Shown here: positions 1 through 5,551 of the stretch, in pieces
Position numbering within the stretch: the stretch's first letter is position 1
Layout of the letters: each line of letters opens with the position of its first letter
The notes under the pieces: generated by a model
Databases searched by the model: none
What the model saw: only the letters and a program-made list of their open reading frames with translations
What the model was told of the DNA's origin: nothing
Assembly: GCA_022712815.1 (NCBI GenBank)
Contig: JAFLJW010000324.1
Coordinates: 1 to 5,551, forward strand
DNA length: 5,551 nucleotides
Direction of reading: 5' to 3'
Source of the DNA: Pseudodesulfovibrio sp.
GTDB lineage: Bacteria; Desulfobacterota; Desulfovibrionia; Desulfovibrionales; Desulfovibrionaceae
Made by a program: the position numbers and the translations under genes

Positions 1-359
1 CGGATGGTAATGTTTTCATAATCGACCCAGGAAGGGTTGAAGAGATGGCATTCACCCGGAATGACTTCCAGTGCCTTGGTGTTGTTTTCTTCACTGTAGT
101 CCAGCAGAATCTGGCAGCCGACACAGATGCCGAGAACGGGCTTCTTTTGTTCGATGAGTTCCTTGATGACTTGATCAAGGCCTCCGGCCGTAAGCTCGTT
201 CATGGCTTGTCCTGCAGCACCAACGCCTGGGAATATGATACCCGATGCATTTTTCAGCTTGTCGGGATCATTTGTGATTTCATTGGGTATTTCCAGATGA
301 TCCAGTGCCCTGCGAACACTGGTCTGGTTTCCCGCTTTATAGTCGAATATGGCGAGCAT
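1..359 (-). CDS. hisH: Imidazole glycerol phosphate synthase, glutaminase subunit HisH (3' end outside window)
   Basis: HisH hydrolyses glutamine and passes ammonia to HisF, which makes imidazole glycerol phosphate and AICAR in histidine biosynthesis; it is cytoplasmic. Translating the minus strand from the ATG at 357-359 gives 119 complete codons beginning MLAIFDYKAGNQTSVRRAL, the usual HisH N-terminus. The oxyanion-loop motif PGVGAAGQAM lies at residues 44-53 and the nucleophile elbow GICVGCQ at 77-83, with C79 as the predicted catalytic cysteine. The family more often has Met or Thr where C82 stands. The C-terminal half, with the catalytic His and Glu, lies beyond position 1. A strong Shine-Dalgarno GGAGGG (364-369) sits 4 bases before the ATG and fixes the start. 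The J-domain gene is 101 bp upstream on the same strand; hisF would be expected downstream but cannot be seen. Family assignment is firm; integrity of the missing half is unknown. Confidence 0.94.
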   Translation of the reverse strand, partial: MLAIFDYKAGNQTSVRRALDHLEIPNEITNDPDKLKNASGIIFPGVGAAGQAMNELTAGGLDQVIKELIEQKKPVLGICVGCQILLDYSEENNTKALEVIPGECHLFNPSWVDYENITI

Positions 360-461
360 GTGTCCCTCCACTTTTTACTCTTATATCACAGCGACTAGTA
401 AAAAACGGTGTGGAAAACAAGGGTTTTTTCAAGTTGGTAAAATGTTTGCTTCCGGATATGT
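360..461 (-). promoter_or_regulatory. Gap between J-domain gene and hisH; possible hisH promoter
   Basis: This AT-rich gap of about 100 bp holds the hisH ribosome binding site (364-369). On the minus strand it has a TATAAG hexamer at 380-385 that resembles a -10 box, but I see no good -35 box at 16-18 bp from it, and the implied leader would be only about 14 bases. A T6 run (400-405 read on the minus strand) has no GC-rich stem before it, so I see no terminator for the upstream gene. Read-through into hisH is therefore possible. The promoter is a weak inference. Confidence 0.25.
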
Positions 462-1244
462 TTATTTGGCGAGTATTTTCAGCAGCAGGTCGCCTGTGAT
501 GGGACCGAGTTTTCGGCCCAGTTTCTTCAGACGTATGGGGCGGCCCACAACAAAGTCATGGGGCAGCGAGATTTCGATGGTTTTGGGTCCTGCTGTGAAT
601 GTTTGTTCAACGGTAATGCGAACCTTGCGACCGGGCAACAGGTGTTGGGCCGGAAAGTAAACGGTCTGTTCATGATCCATCTGGCCCGTGAACCAGGATT
701 TGATTGAGCCGCCAAGTCCTTTGGAAAAATCGAAATTAAGGGTCCGATCACCCCAGTGGAGCTGGAGTTTGCGTTTTTTGAGTTCGAGGGGGCCTTTGTA
801 TCCGGGCTGTTCTTTTCTGATTTTGCTGTAGATGTCCTCAAAGACTTTCTTGGCAAACGGGTCATTCAGAATTGTTTTCAGGACCTCTTTTTCCCTGTAA
901 TAATACTTCTGATTTTTTGCACGAGAGGATTGCGCCCGTTTGCGGGGACGGGACGCTTTGCGCTGTTGCTTCGCGTATGCCGCTGCACCTTCTCGTTTGC
1001 TCGTTTTCGGATCTTCATGAAAAGTCTTTGAGGAAGAATTGGACTGCGTATTCCTGTTTTCTCTCAGAAGAGTTTTGGCGGAGACGTAGGCTTCGTTTAT
1101 TTTGCGAAACTTGGTGGCAGCATCAGGATCGGTGTTCAGGTCCGGGTGATATTTGAAGGCGAGTTTCCGAAACGCTGTTTTGATCGCATTCAGGTCAGCC
1201 CCTGAATCGAGCTTGAGTATATGATAGCATTCCTGAAGATTCAT
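462..1244 (-). CDS. J-domain (DnaJ/CbpA-like) co-chaperone without zinc finger
   Basis: J-domain proteins stimulate the ATPase of a DnaK-type Hsp70 and hand it substrates in the cytoplasm. The 260-residue product has an N-terminal J domain (about residues 4-60) with the essential HPD at 33-35, flanked by the usual helices (AFRKLAFKY before, KFRKINEAY after). Residues 62-118 form a low-complexity, strongly basic linker rich in Lys, Arg, Ser and Gln. The C-terminal part (about 150-260) resembles the beta-sandwich substrate-binding domain of DnaJ/CbpA; residues 221-258 match its closing pattern of IEISLP, a G-R-x-I-R-L-K-x-L-G stretch and GDLLLKI. There is no CxxCxGxG zinc finger and no Gly/Phe region, and only one C-terminal domain is obvious, so it is shorter than DnaJ or CbpA (about 300-380 residues). 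An AAGG 5 bases before the ATG supports the start. It follows the YkgJ-like gene after 17 bp, probably in one transcript. Its client is unknown. Confidence 0.9.
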   Translation of the reverse strand: MNLQECYHILKLDSGADLNAIKTAFRKLAFKYHPDLNTDPDAATKFRKINEAYVSAKTLLRENRNTQSNSSSKTFHEDPKTSKREGAAAYAKQQRKASRPRKRAQSSRAKNQKYYYREKEVLKTILNDPFAKKVFEDIYSKIRKEQPGYKGPLELKKRKLQLHWGDRTLNFDFSKGLGGSIKSWFTGQMDHEQTVYFPAQHLLPGRKVRITVEQTFTAGPKTIEISLPHDFVVGRPIRLKKLGRKLGPITGDLLLKILAK

Positions 1245-1261
1245 GGTCGCCTTGGGTTGAG

Positions 1262-1699
1262 TTATTCTTCTGAAATCAATGCATTGGGTGAAGTTTTAGG
1301 ATCATAGCGCAAAAGGTCTTCCTTGTGCAAATACTCGCGCCCTTGCTTGACGAATTCAGCATGACCGGCCTTGGGATTCACGCCGGGACAGTAATCCTGA
1401 ACCATCTGCCAGCTTATTTCATCAACCAGATTGCCACGGAAATAGGGCCAGGCACGACAGACATCCGGCCTTCCGGGATGGACACCGCATCCTTCCTTGA
1501 AAAAAACGCAATATCCATCTTCTTTGCTAACGAGGTGGAGTTTGTTGCCTCGTTCACGGGCATACTTTTCAATCAAATTTTCAACGGATATTTCGAGATA
1601 TTCTGCAAGTCGGACCTGATCTTTCCCGGTCATGACAATGCCACCTTCACCATGGCAGCAATGGCCGCACATCTGACATTCAAATGCTTTTATGGTCAT
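1262..1699 (-). CDS. YkgJ-type cysteine-cluster protein (CxxCxxCC family)
   Basis: This is a 145-residue protein of the YkgJ/UPF0153 family, thought to bind zinc or an Fe-S cluster through conserved cysteines; its biochemical role is not established. The N-terminal cluster is CQMCGHCC, with C8, C11, C14 and C15. A second cluster has C64 (DGYCVFF), C71 (GCGVHPGRPDVCR) and C81, and C104 follows in QDYCPG. This is the usual order, including the RPDVCRAWPYF stretch. I chose the ATG at 1697-1699 over an in-frame TTG at 1736-1738, which would add 13 residues. The ATG overlaps the TGA of the upstream CoA-binding gene as ATGA, and homology begins right after it, while the TTG has no good ribosome binding site. 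The J-domain gene follows after 17 bp. No membrane segment or signal peptide is visible, so the protein is probably cytoplasmic. Confidence 0.9.
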   Translation of the reverse strand: MTIKAFECQMCGHCCHGEGGIVMTGKDQVRLAEYLEISVENLIEKYARERGNKLHLVSKEDGYCVFFKEGCGVHPGRPDVCRAWPYFRGNLVDEISWQMVQDYCPGVNPKAGHAEFVKQGREYLHKEDLLRYDPKTSPNALISEE

Positions 1700-1712
1700 C
1701 GGGATATTCCCA
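1696..1712 (-). promoter_or_regulatory. ATGA stop/start overlap and small hairpin at the ykgJ-like start
   Basis: The TGA of the CoA-binding gene (1696-1698) shares bases with the ATG of the YkgJ-like gene (1697-1699). Directly before that ATG the minus strand reads UGGGA-AUA-UCCCG (1700-1712), a five-pair stem (four Watson-Crick plus one U-G) with a three-base loop. The stem contains the only Shine-Dalgarno-like bases (GGGA), so independent initiation should be poor, and ribosomes finishing the upstream gene would open it. The overlap is directly seen; coupling is inferred. Confidence 0.55.
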
Positions 1713-2118
1713 GTCTTTTCAATTCGACTTTCAGGCAACGGTCTTCGATAACCACAATACCGCTTCCGGCCAGTATTTCTCGTGCTCGCGCACTGTGAAC
1801 GCCTAATTGCATCCAGAAAACCTTTGGCAGCGGGAGCATCTTCAAGACTTCATGGGCGTGATCCGGGCATAATTCTCCGTTACGAAACAGGTCCACAACA
1901 TCAACTGGAACAGGGATGTCGTTGACTGTCGGGTATGTCGTAAGTCCCCAGATATCTGATCGTTTCGGATGTACTGGAATGACGTCAAATCCCATGCTGA
2001 TCATCTCACGGCCCACACCATCAACCGGGCGCGAAGGTTTGTCCACGGCCCCGACCACGGCAATGGTCTTGACCTTGGACAGCAGGAGGGCTAGCTCTTT
2101 ATCATTAATTATAATCAT
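1696..2118 (-). CDS. CoA-binding domain protein, YccU type
   Basis: This is a 140-residue stand-alone CoA_binding_2 protein, a Rossmann-like fold related to the CoA-binding domain of succinyl-CoA synthetase alpha subunits. Relatives have been crystallised, but no cellular role is established. The nucleotide-binding segment is IAVVGAVDKPSRPVDGVGR at about residues 19-37, followed by GFDVIPVHP (43-51). Next come a YPTVNDIPVPVDVVDLFR segment (62-79) and the family's closing block FWMQLGVHSAR (101-111) and VIEDRCLKVE (123-132). Length and motif order match complete members, so the gene looks intact. A ribosome binding site GAGGAA (2123-2128) lies 4 bases from the ATG and supports the start. It is the first gene of the leftward unit, runs into the YkgJ-like gene by the ATGA overlap, and is divergent from the peptidase gene. 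The catalytic residues of an acyl-CoA ligase are absent, so a binding or regulatory role is more likely than catalysis. Confidence 0.92.
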   Translation of the reverse strand: MIIINDKELALLLSKVKTIAVVGAVDKPSRPVDGVGREMISMGFDVIPVHPKRSDIWGLTTYPTVNDIPVPVDVVDLFRNGELCPDHAHEVLKMLPLPKVFWMQLGVHSARAREILAGSGIVVIEDRCLKVELKRLGISR

Positions 2119-2199
2119 ATTGTTCCTCGTCGATTAGAGACCGTCTTTTTACAGCAAACAGCATCGGTTGCCTAGCTGTTATATTTCAAGGAGCCAATC
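2119..2199. promoter_or_regulatory. Divergent promoter region between CoA-binding and peptidase genes
   Basis: This 81-bp spacer must serve two genes that point away from each other, so promoters for both are expected here. It carries both ribosome binding sites: GAGGAA read leftward at 2123-2128 and AAGGAG read rightward at 2188-2193. An AT-rich TTATATT (2179-2185) could be a -10 element in one direction, and its complement TATAAC (2178-2183) in the other, but neither has a well-spaced consensus -35 box. An imperfect inverted repeat, AACAGC-N12-GCTGTT (2157-2180), overlaps this AT-rich stretch and could be an operator. Precise promoter positions cannot be assigned by eye. Confidence 0.4.
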
Positions 2200-3423
2200 A
2201 TGTTTGAAGCCATAGCCCGCACACCTCAGGAAGAGCTTGATCGCCGTCAGAATACGGTCAGAAAACATTTGCAGGCCGTTGCCCCGGAAGCTGGCGGTAT
2301 TCTTGTTTTTTCCCGAATGAATATTTATTATCTCACTGGCACGTCCGGGCAGGGAGTGCTCTGGCTGCCTCTCACGGATAAACCCGTACTCATGCTTCGC
2401 AAGGGTATTAATCGTGCTCGTCTTGAGGCGGGCATTGACACTATCGTGCCTTTCAAGTCCTATTCAGAATTGCCGGGCATATGTTCGGAAGCGGGTAGTC
2501 CTTTTACAAAAACAATCGCTGCCGTCATGGCCGGATTGACATGGCAACTCGGCAACCTTCTGAGTGCGAAGCTCAAGGAATACACGATAGTTCCCGGCGA
2601 TCATGCCGTGGCCTTGGCCAAGATGGTCAAGTCCGAACATGAACTGGGCATCATGCGCCGGTGCGGTGAGAAACATCATCGGTGCCTGCATGACATTCTG
2701 CCCAGGCATATAAAACCCGGCATGACGGAACGCGAGATATCCCACAAGGCGTGGGAGGTGTTTTTTGCGGAAGGACATATGGGTATCCTGCGGATGCAGG
2801 CCCATGACGAGGAGTGCTTTCTGGGCCATGTCTCTGCCGGTGATTCCGGCAACTACCCAAGCTCTTTCAACGGTCCATTGGGGTTTCGCGGCGAGCATCC
2901 GGGATCAGCTTTCATGGGCAATGCGGACAAGATCTGGAATAGAGGGGAACCGCTTTCGCTTGATATCGTATTTCAGATCGAGGGCTATCACACTGATAAG
3001 ACCCAGGCATATTTTGGTGGCCCGGAAGCATCCATTCCCGACGATATCCGTAAAGCACACGACTTTTGTATTGAAATGCAGGAGTGGGTGTCTACAAATG
3101 CGCGTCCCGGTTCAACACCGACTGAACTGTACACCTATTGTATCGAGCAGGCCGGGAAGCGTGGGTTCACAGATGGATTCATGGGGCTTGACGATAACGA
3201 GGTTCCGTTTATCGGTCATGGCATCGGCCTGACCATCGACGAATTTCCGCCTTTGGCCAAAGGATTCGATATCCCGCTTGAAAAGGGCATGTGCATTGCC
3301 ATTGAACCCAAGCAGGGCATAAGGAATGTCGGTATGGTCGGCGTGGAAAATACCTTTGAGATCACCGAGAACGGGGCGCGATGCATATCAGGCGATTCAT
3401 ACGAGATAATTCCCTTTGAATAA
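2200..3423 (+). CDS. M24-family metallopeptidase (Xaa-Pro peptidase-like)
   Basis: M24 'pita-bread' enzymes include prolidase, aminopeptidase P and creatinase; most are cytoplasmic two-metal hydrolases. The 407-residue product has a creatinase-type N-terminal domain (about 10-145, including the MNIYYLTGTSGQGVLWLP segment) and a catalytic domain (about 150-400). All five metal ligands are present: D255 (PLSLDIVF), D266 (GYHTDKTQ, the standard 11 residues on), H340 (FIGHGIGL), E369 (IAIEPK) and E383 (GVENTFEI). The residue seven after H340, a catalytic His in aminopeptidase P, is D347 (LTIDEFP). Exact substrate is therefore uncertain, and cleavage of Xaa-Pro bonds is only a family-based guess. 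The start has AAGGAG (2188-2193) six bases upstream. No signal peptide is visible. It is a single-gene unit, divergent from the CoA-binding gene and convergent with the alcohol dehydrogenase, and ends at a hairpin terminator. Confidence 0.93.
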   Translation: MFEAIARTPQEELDRRQNTVRKHLQAVAPEAGGILVFSRMNIYYLTGTSGQGVLWLPLTDKPVLMLRKGINRARLEAGIDTIVPFKSYSELPGICSEAGSPFTKTIAAVMAGLTWQLGNLLSAKLKEYTIVPGDHAVALAKMVKSEHELGIMRRCGEKHHRCLHDILPRHIKPGMTEREISHKAWEVFFAEGHMGILRMQAHDEECFLGHVSAGDSGNYPSSFNGPLGFRGEHPGSAFMGNADKIWNRGEPLSLDIVFQIEGYHTDKTQAYFGGPEASIPDDIRKAHDFCIEMQEWVSTNARPGSTPTELYTYCIEQAGKRGFTDGFMGLDDNEVPFIGHGIGLTIDEFPPLAKGFDIPLEKGMCIAIEPKQGIRNVGMVGVENTFEITENGARCISGDSYEIIPFE

Positions 3424-3453
3424 AAAAAGACTCCGGTAAAGGAGCCTTTTCAT
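3422..3453. terminator. Bidirectional intrinsic terminator between convergent genes
   Basis: AAAAGACTCC (3425-3434) pairs with GGAGCCTTTT (3441-3450) around the loop GGTAAA. Read rightward, the stem has one A-C mismatch and is followed by only UUUUC. Read leftward, the same position becomes a G-U pair, giving an unbroken ten-pair stem whose 3' arm runs into seven T. It should therefore stop the leftward alcohol dehydrogenase transcript well and the rightward peptidase transcript less well. It begins directly after the peptidase stop codon. Confidence 0.8.
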
Positions 3454-3475
3454 TCATCGTTATTTTTTTCCAGAC

Positions 3476-4672
3476 TTATTCGTAGGCAGCCTCAAAGATG
3501 GCGATGACATCTTCAATGGTCATGTCAACCGGTGTGATCTCGAAGAGTGCGCCCATGGTGGTGAGTGCATTTTCGGCCAGCGCTGGGATTTCATCAAATT
3601 TCACGCCGTAATCCGAGAGTTTTTCATCTGCCAGACCGACATCGGTGATGAGCTTGTCCAGTGCGTCAAGGAAGGCCACTCCGCTGACTTCCTCTTCCAG
3701 ATTCTCTTGCAAGGTGTCGCCCATGGCGAGCGCGAGGTCGCCGAGGCGTTCTTCACCCTTGGCTGCCAGGAAGCCGAAGTAGGCTCTCGATATGAGGACC
3801 AGTCCGGCTCCGTGCGGTAGCTTCGGGTGGAAGGCGGACAGGGCGTGTTCCAGAGAGTGCTGGGAGATGCATGAGGAATAGGATTCACACAAACCAGCGG
3901 CAGAACATGCCCAGGCCATGACCGTTCGTGCTTCGAGGTTGTCGCCATCGGCAACAGCTTCGGGCAGGGTGTGTGCGATCAGGTGTACGGCCTCAAGGGC
4001 CAGCATGTCGCTGGCTGGCTGGCGGCAGGTGGCAAGGTATGCTTCCGTGGCGTGGAAGAAGGCGTCCATGCCGGTGTACGCGGTCTGCTTGGGCGGGACT
4101 GAAAGCATGAGCTTGGGGTCCACAATGGAAAGATACGGGAATGTGGAATCATTGCCCCAGCCGATCTTTTCATTGGATTCGGAGCCGGATTTTGTGATGA
4201 CCGTCCAGGGGTCGGCCTCGGTGCCGGTTCCGGCAGTCGTCGGGATGGCAACGATGGGCAGAGCATCGTGTTCAGGAGTCTGACCGCCGCCGGTGCCGGA
4301 TTGCATGTAGTCCCAATATTTACCCAGATTGGTCGCCATGGTGGCGATGGATTTTGCGGAATCAATGGTGGAACCGCCGCCGAGACCGACAACATAATCC
4401 ACGTCATTTTCTTTGCAAATGGCTGCCGCCTCGTCCACGAAATCCGATTCCGGGTTGGGGCGAATCCTGTCGTAGACGATGGTCTGGACTCCTTGCTTGG
4501 AGAGCAGTCCCTGAACGCGGGAGAGATAGCCGAGCGTGAGCATGATGCCGGATTCGCCGATGACGATCATGGCCTTGCTGCCTTTTGGCAGGTGCGGGGT
4601 GTCGCCGAGTTGGTCAAGGGTGTCCGGGCCAAAGATCATCCGGGTGGGCATGTAGTATTGGAAATTGAGCAT
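3476..4672 (-). CDS. Iron-containing (group III) alcohol dehydrogenase
   Basis: This family oxidises alcohols or reduces aldehydes with NAD(P)(H) in the cytoplasm, using one divalent metal, usually iron. The 398-residue product is full length and starts with the typical NFQYYMPTRMIFGPDTLDQLG. The dinucleotide-binding region has GLGGGSTIDSAK at 96-107 and PTTAGTGTEAD at 144-154. The metal ligands, by alignment with FucO-type enzymes, are D203 and H207 (GMDAFFHATEAY), H272 (SQHSLEH) and H287 (LPHGAG); H276 matches the conserved nearby histidine. The interval from H276 to H287 is one residue longer than in FucO. The start is supported by AAGGAG (4679-4684) six bases before the ATG. It lies 28 bp downstream of the DsbD-like gene on the same strand and ends near a good leftward terminator. 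The sequence does not decide the substrate; ethanol, lactaldehyde, 1,2- or 1,3-propanediol are all possible for this family. Confidence 0.96.
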   Translation of the reverse strand: MLNFQYYMPTRMIFGPDTLDQLGDTPHLPKGSKAMIVIGESGIMLTLGYLSRVQGLLSKQGVQTIVYDRIRPNPESDFVDEAAAICKENDVDYVVGLGGGSTIDSAKSIATMATNLGKYWDYMQSGTGGGQTPEHDALPIVAIPTTAGTGTEADPWTVITKSGSESNEKIGWGNDSTFPYLSIVDPKLMLSVPPKQTAYTGMDAFFHATEAYLATCRQPASDMLALEAVHLIAHTLPEAVADGDNLEARTVMAWACSAAGLCESYSSCISQHSLEHALSAFHPKLPHGAGLVLISRAYFGFLAAKGEERLGDLALAMGDTLQENLEEEVSGVAFLDALDKLITDVGLADEKLSDYGVKFDEIPALAENALTTMGALFEITPVDMTIEDVIAIFEAAYE

Positions 4673-4700
4673 TAAGAACTCCTTGGTTCAATTGTTGTGG

Positions 4701-5551
4701 CTATTCCTTCCACGATTCAAAGATGTTTTCAAGCTGTGATTTTGTGTAGAGATCGCGCAATACAAGCGGAGAGCTGCCCTTGTCGCCAATACCGAACATG
4801 GCGGCTGTGGGTATGCTCATGCTGCCCAGTGCCTTGAGCAGAGCCTCGGCTTCGAGGTCGTGTTCCGTCATATCGACCTTGATGAAGGCAACACCGTATT
4901 CCTTGCTCCATTGCACTACATTTTCATTGGTCAGTACGGTTGCTTCCAGAACCTTGCATGTCGGGCACCAGTCTGCCGTGAAATCGACGAACAATTTTTC
5001 TTTGCCGATTCGCTGGCTGAGTTCGGTCGGATTGAATTCCTGCCATGGGTCGCGTGCCTGGTTGGGCATTGTCCAGAAAACTGCGGCTGCGATGAGTGCC
5101 ATGGTGACCAGACGAACACCCCAGCGGACAGCGGGACTTTGTGTTGGTCTGGTGCGAACCCAGAGCCAGCCACCGAACAGCAATGTCCAGAGCGGTGCCA
5201 GTATGCGTAGGGATTCGCCGCCCAAGGCTATGGTCACAAGATAGAAGGCCGTGGCGATCAGGAAGAAGGCAATAGATTTTTCCACATATTCGATCCATGG
5301 GCCGGATTTTGGCAGGAATCGGGCAAGGCCGGGATTGAGTGCCAAAAGCAGGTAGGGGATCGCCATGCCCACACCGATTGAAGTGAAGACAGCGGTGATG
5401 ACAAGCGGCCCTTGCACCAGTGCCCAGCCGAGAACGCCGCCAAGGAAGGGACCGCTGCACGGCGTGGCGAGCAGGGTGGTCAGCGAGCCTGTAAAAAATG
5501 CCTGTGTACGGGGATTGGCGTGACCTGTTCCGAATTTCAAGTCCACGACCG
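4701..5551 (-). CDS. DsbD-like thiol:disulfide interchange protein, C-terminal part (5' end outside window)
   Basis: DsbD carries electrons from cytoplasmic thioredoxin through the membrane to periplasmic thiol targets, including cytochrome c maturation and disulfide isomerisation. The 282 complete codons seen (numbered from the codon at 5547-5549) cover the last part of the membrane domain and the C-terminal thioredoxin domain. LATPCSGPFLGG (28-39) holds C31, the equivalent of the second redox-active membrane cysteine of DsbD (C285 in E. coli). Hydrophobic segments follow at about 46-70, 91-109, 115-131 and 144-162. The thioredoxin-like domain (about 176-282) has VDFTADWCPTCKVLE with C195 and C198, and a cis-proline candidate P247 in SIPT. 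The first membrane cysteine and any N-terminal periplasmic domain lie beyond 5551, so a shorter CcdA-thioredoxin fusion cannot be excluded. The reading frame is open to the window edge; the GTG at 5544-5546 is internal, not a start. The alcohol dehydrogenase follows after 28 bp without a visible terminator. Confidence 0.93.
   Translation of the reverse strand, partial: VVDLKFGTGHANPRTQAFFTGSLTTLLATPCSGPFLGGVLGWALVQGPLVITAVFTSIGVGMAIPYLLLALNPGLARFLPKSGPWIEYVEKSIAFFLIATAFYLVTIALGGESLRILAPLWTLLFGGWLWVRTRPTQSPAVRWGVRLVTMALIAAAVFWTMPNQARDPWQEFNPTELSQRIGKEKLFVDFTADWCPTCKVLEATVLTNENVVQWSKEYGVAFIKVDMTEHDLEAEALLKALGSMSIPTAAMFGIGDKGSSPLVLRDLYTKSQLENIFESWKE

Noticed and set aside
413..431. AAAAC-CCTT-GTTTT hairpin as terminator of the J-domain gene
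   Set aside because: The stem has five pairs, almost all A-T, and no T-tract follows it directly, so it is too weak for an intrinsic terminator.
1700..1738. TTG start adding 13 residues to the YkgJ-like protein
   Set aside because: No good ribosome binding site precedes it, the extra residues lie inside the upstream coding region, and the downstream ATG forms a standard ATGA overlap with homology starting right behind it.
1325..1798. Plus-strand open frame of 157 codons opposite the YkgJ-like gene
   Set aside because: It is the antisense shadow of a clearly conserved cysteine-motif protein and shows no recognisable domain.
2148..2184. TTTACA and TTATAT as a -35/-10 pair for the peptidase gene
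   Set aside because: The two hexamers are 25 bp apart, far beyond the usual 16-18 bp, and the start site would fall at the ribosome binding site.
2464..2898. Minus-strand open frame of 144 codons within the peptidase gene
   Set aside because: It overlaps conserved M24 sequence and its product resembles no family I know.
4780..5244. Plus-strand open frame of 154 codons opposite the DsbD-like gene
   Set aside because: The minus strand encodes a complete thioredoxin motif and membrane segments here; the plus-strand product is low complexity with no recognisable domain.
5544..5546. GTG as the start codon of the DsbD-like gene
   Set aside because: The frame stays open to the window edge, and a start here would remove the first half of the membrane domain and its first redox cysteine.

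Overview
The window is ordinary, densely packed bacterial chromosome: seven protein-coding genes, two of them cut by the window edges, with no RNA gene, mobile element or CRISPR array that I can see. Base composition looks close to 50% GC. The style of the HisH, iron-dependent alcohol dehydrogenase, DsbD-type and M24 proteins suggests a sulfate-reducing deltaproteobacterium of the Desulfovibrio/Pseudodesulfovibrio type. That placement is inferred from protein character, not from a marker gene.

Layout. The left block (1-2118) lies on the minus strand and reads right to left. It holds a small CoA-binding (YccU-type) protein, a cysteine-rich YkgJ-type protein that overlaps it by an ATGA junction, a J-domain protein 17 bp further on, and, after a 101-bp gap, the start of hisH (glutamine amidotransferase subunit of imidazole glycerol phosphate synthase). 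An 81-bp divergent spacer (2119-2199) separates this block from a plus-strand M24-family metallopeptidase (2200-3423). A hairpin with T-tracts on both sides (3422-3453) sits between the peptidase and the convergent right block. The right block is also on the minus strand: the C-terminal part of a DsbD-like thiol:disulfide transporter (4701-5551), then an iron-containing alcohol dehydrogenase (3476-4672) 28 bp downstream.

How the genes fit together. The CoA-binding, YkgJ and J-domain genes look like one transcription unit, with translational coupling at the first junction; hisH may be read from it or from its own promoter in the 101-bp gap. DsbD-like and alcohol dehydrogenase genes may be cotranscribed, but their known roles (electron delivery across the membrane for periplasmic thiol reduction, and NAD(P)-linked alcohol/aldehyde conversion in the cytoplasm) do not point to a shared pathway. 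I found no convincing new biological system. The points most worth a second look are the M24 peptidase, which keeps its five metal ligands but has Asp where a catalytic His is usual, the hairpin over the ykgJ start, and the little-studied CoA-binding/YkgJ/J-protein cluster.
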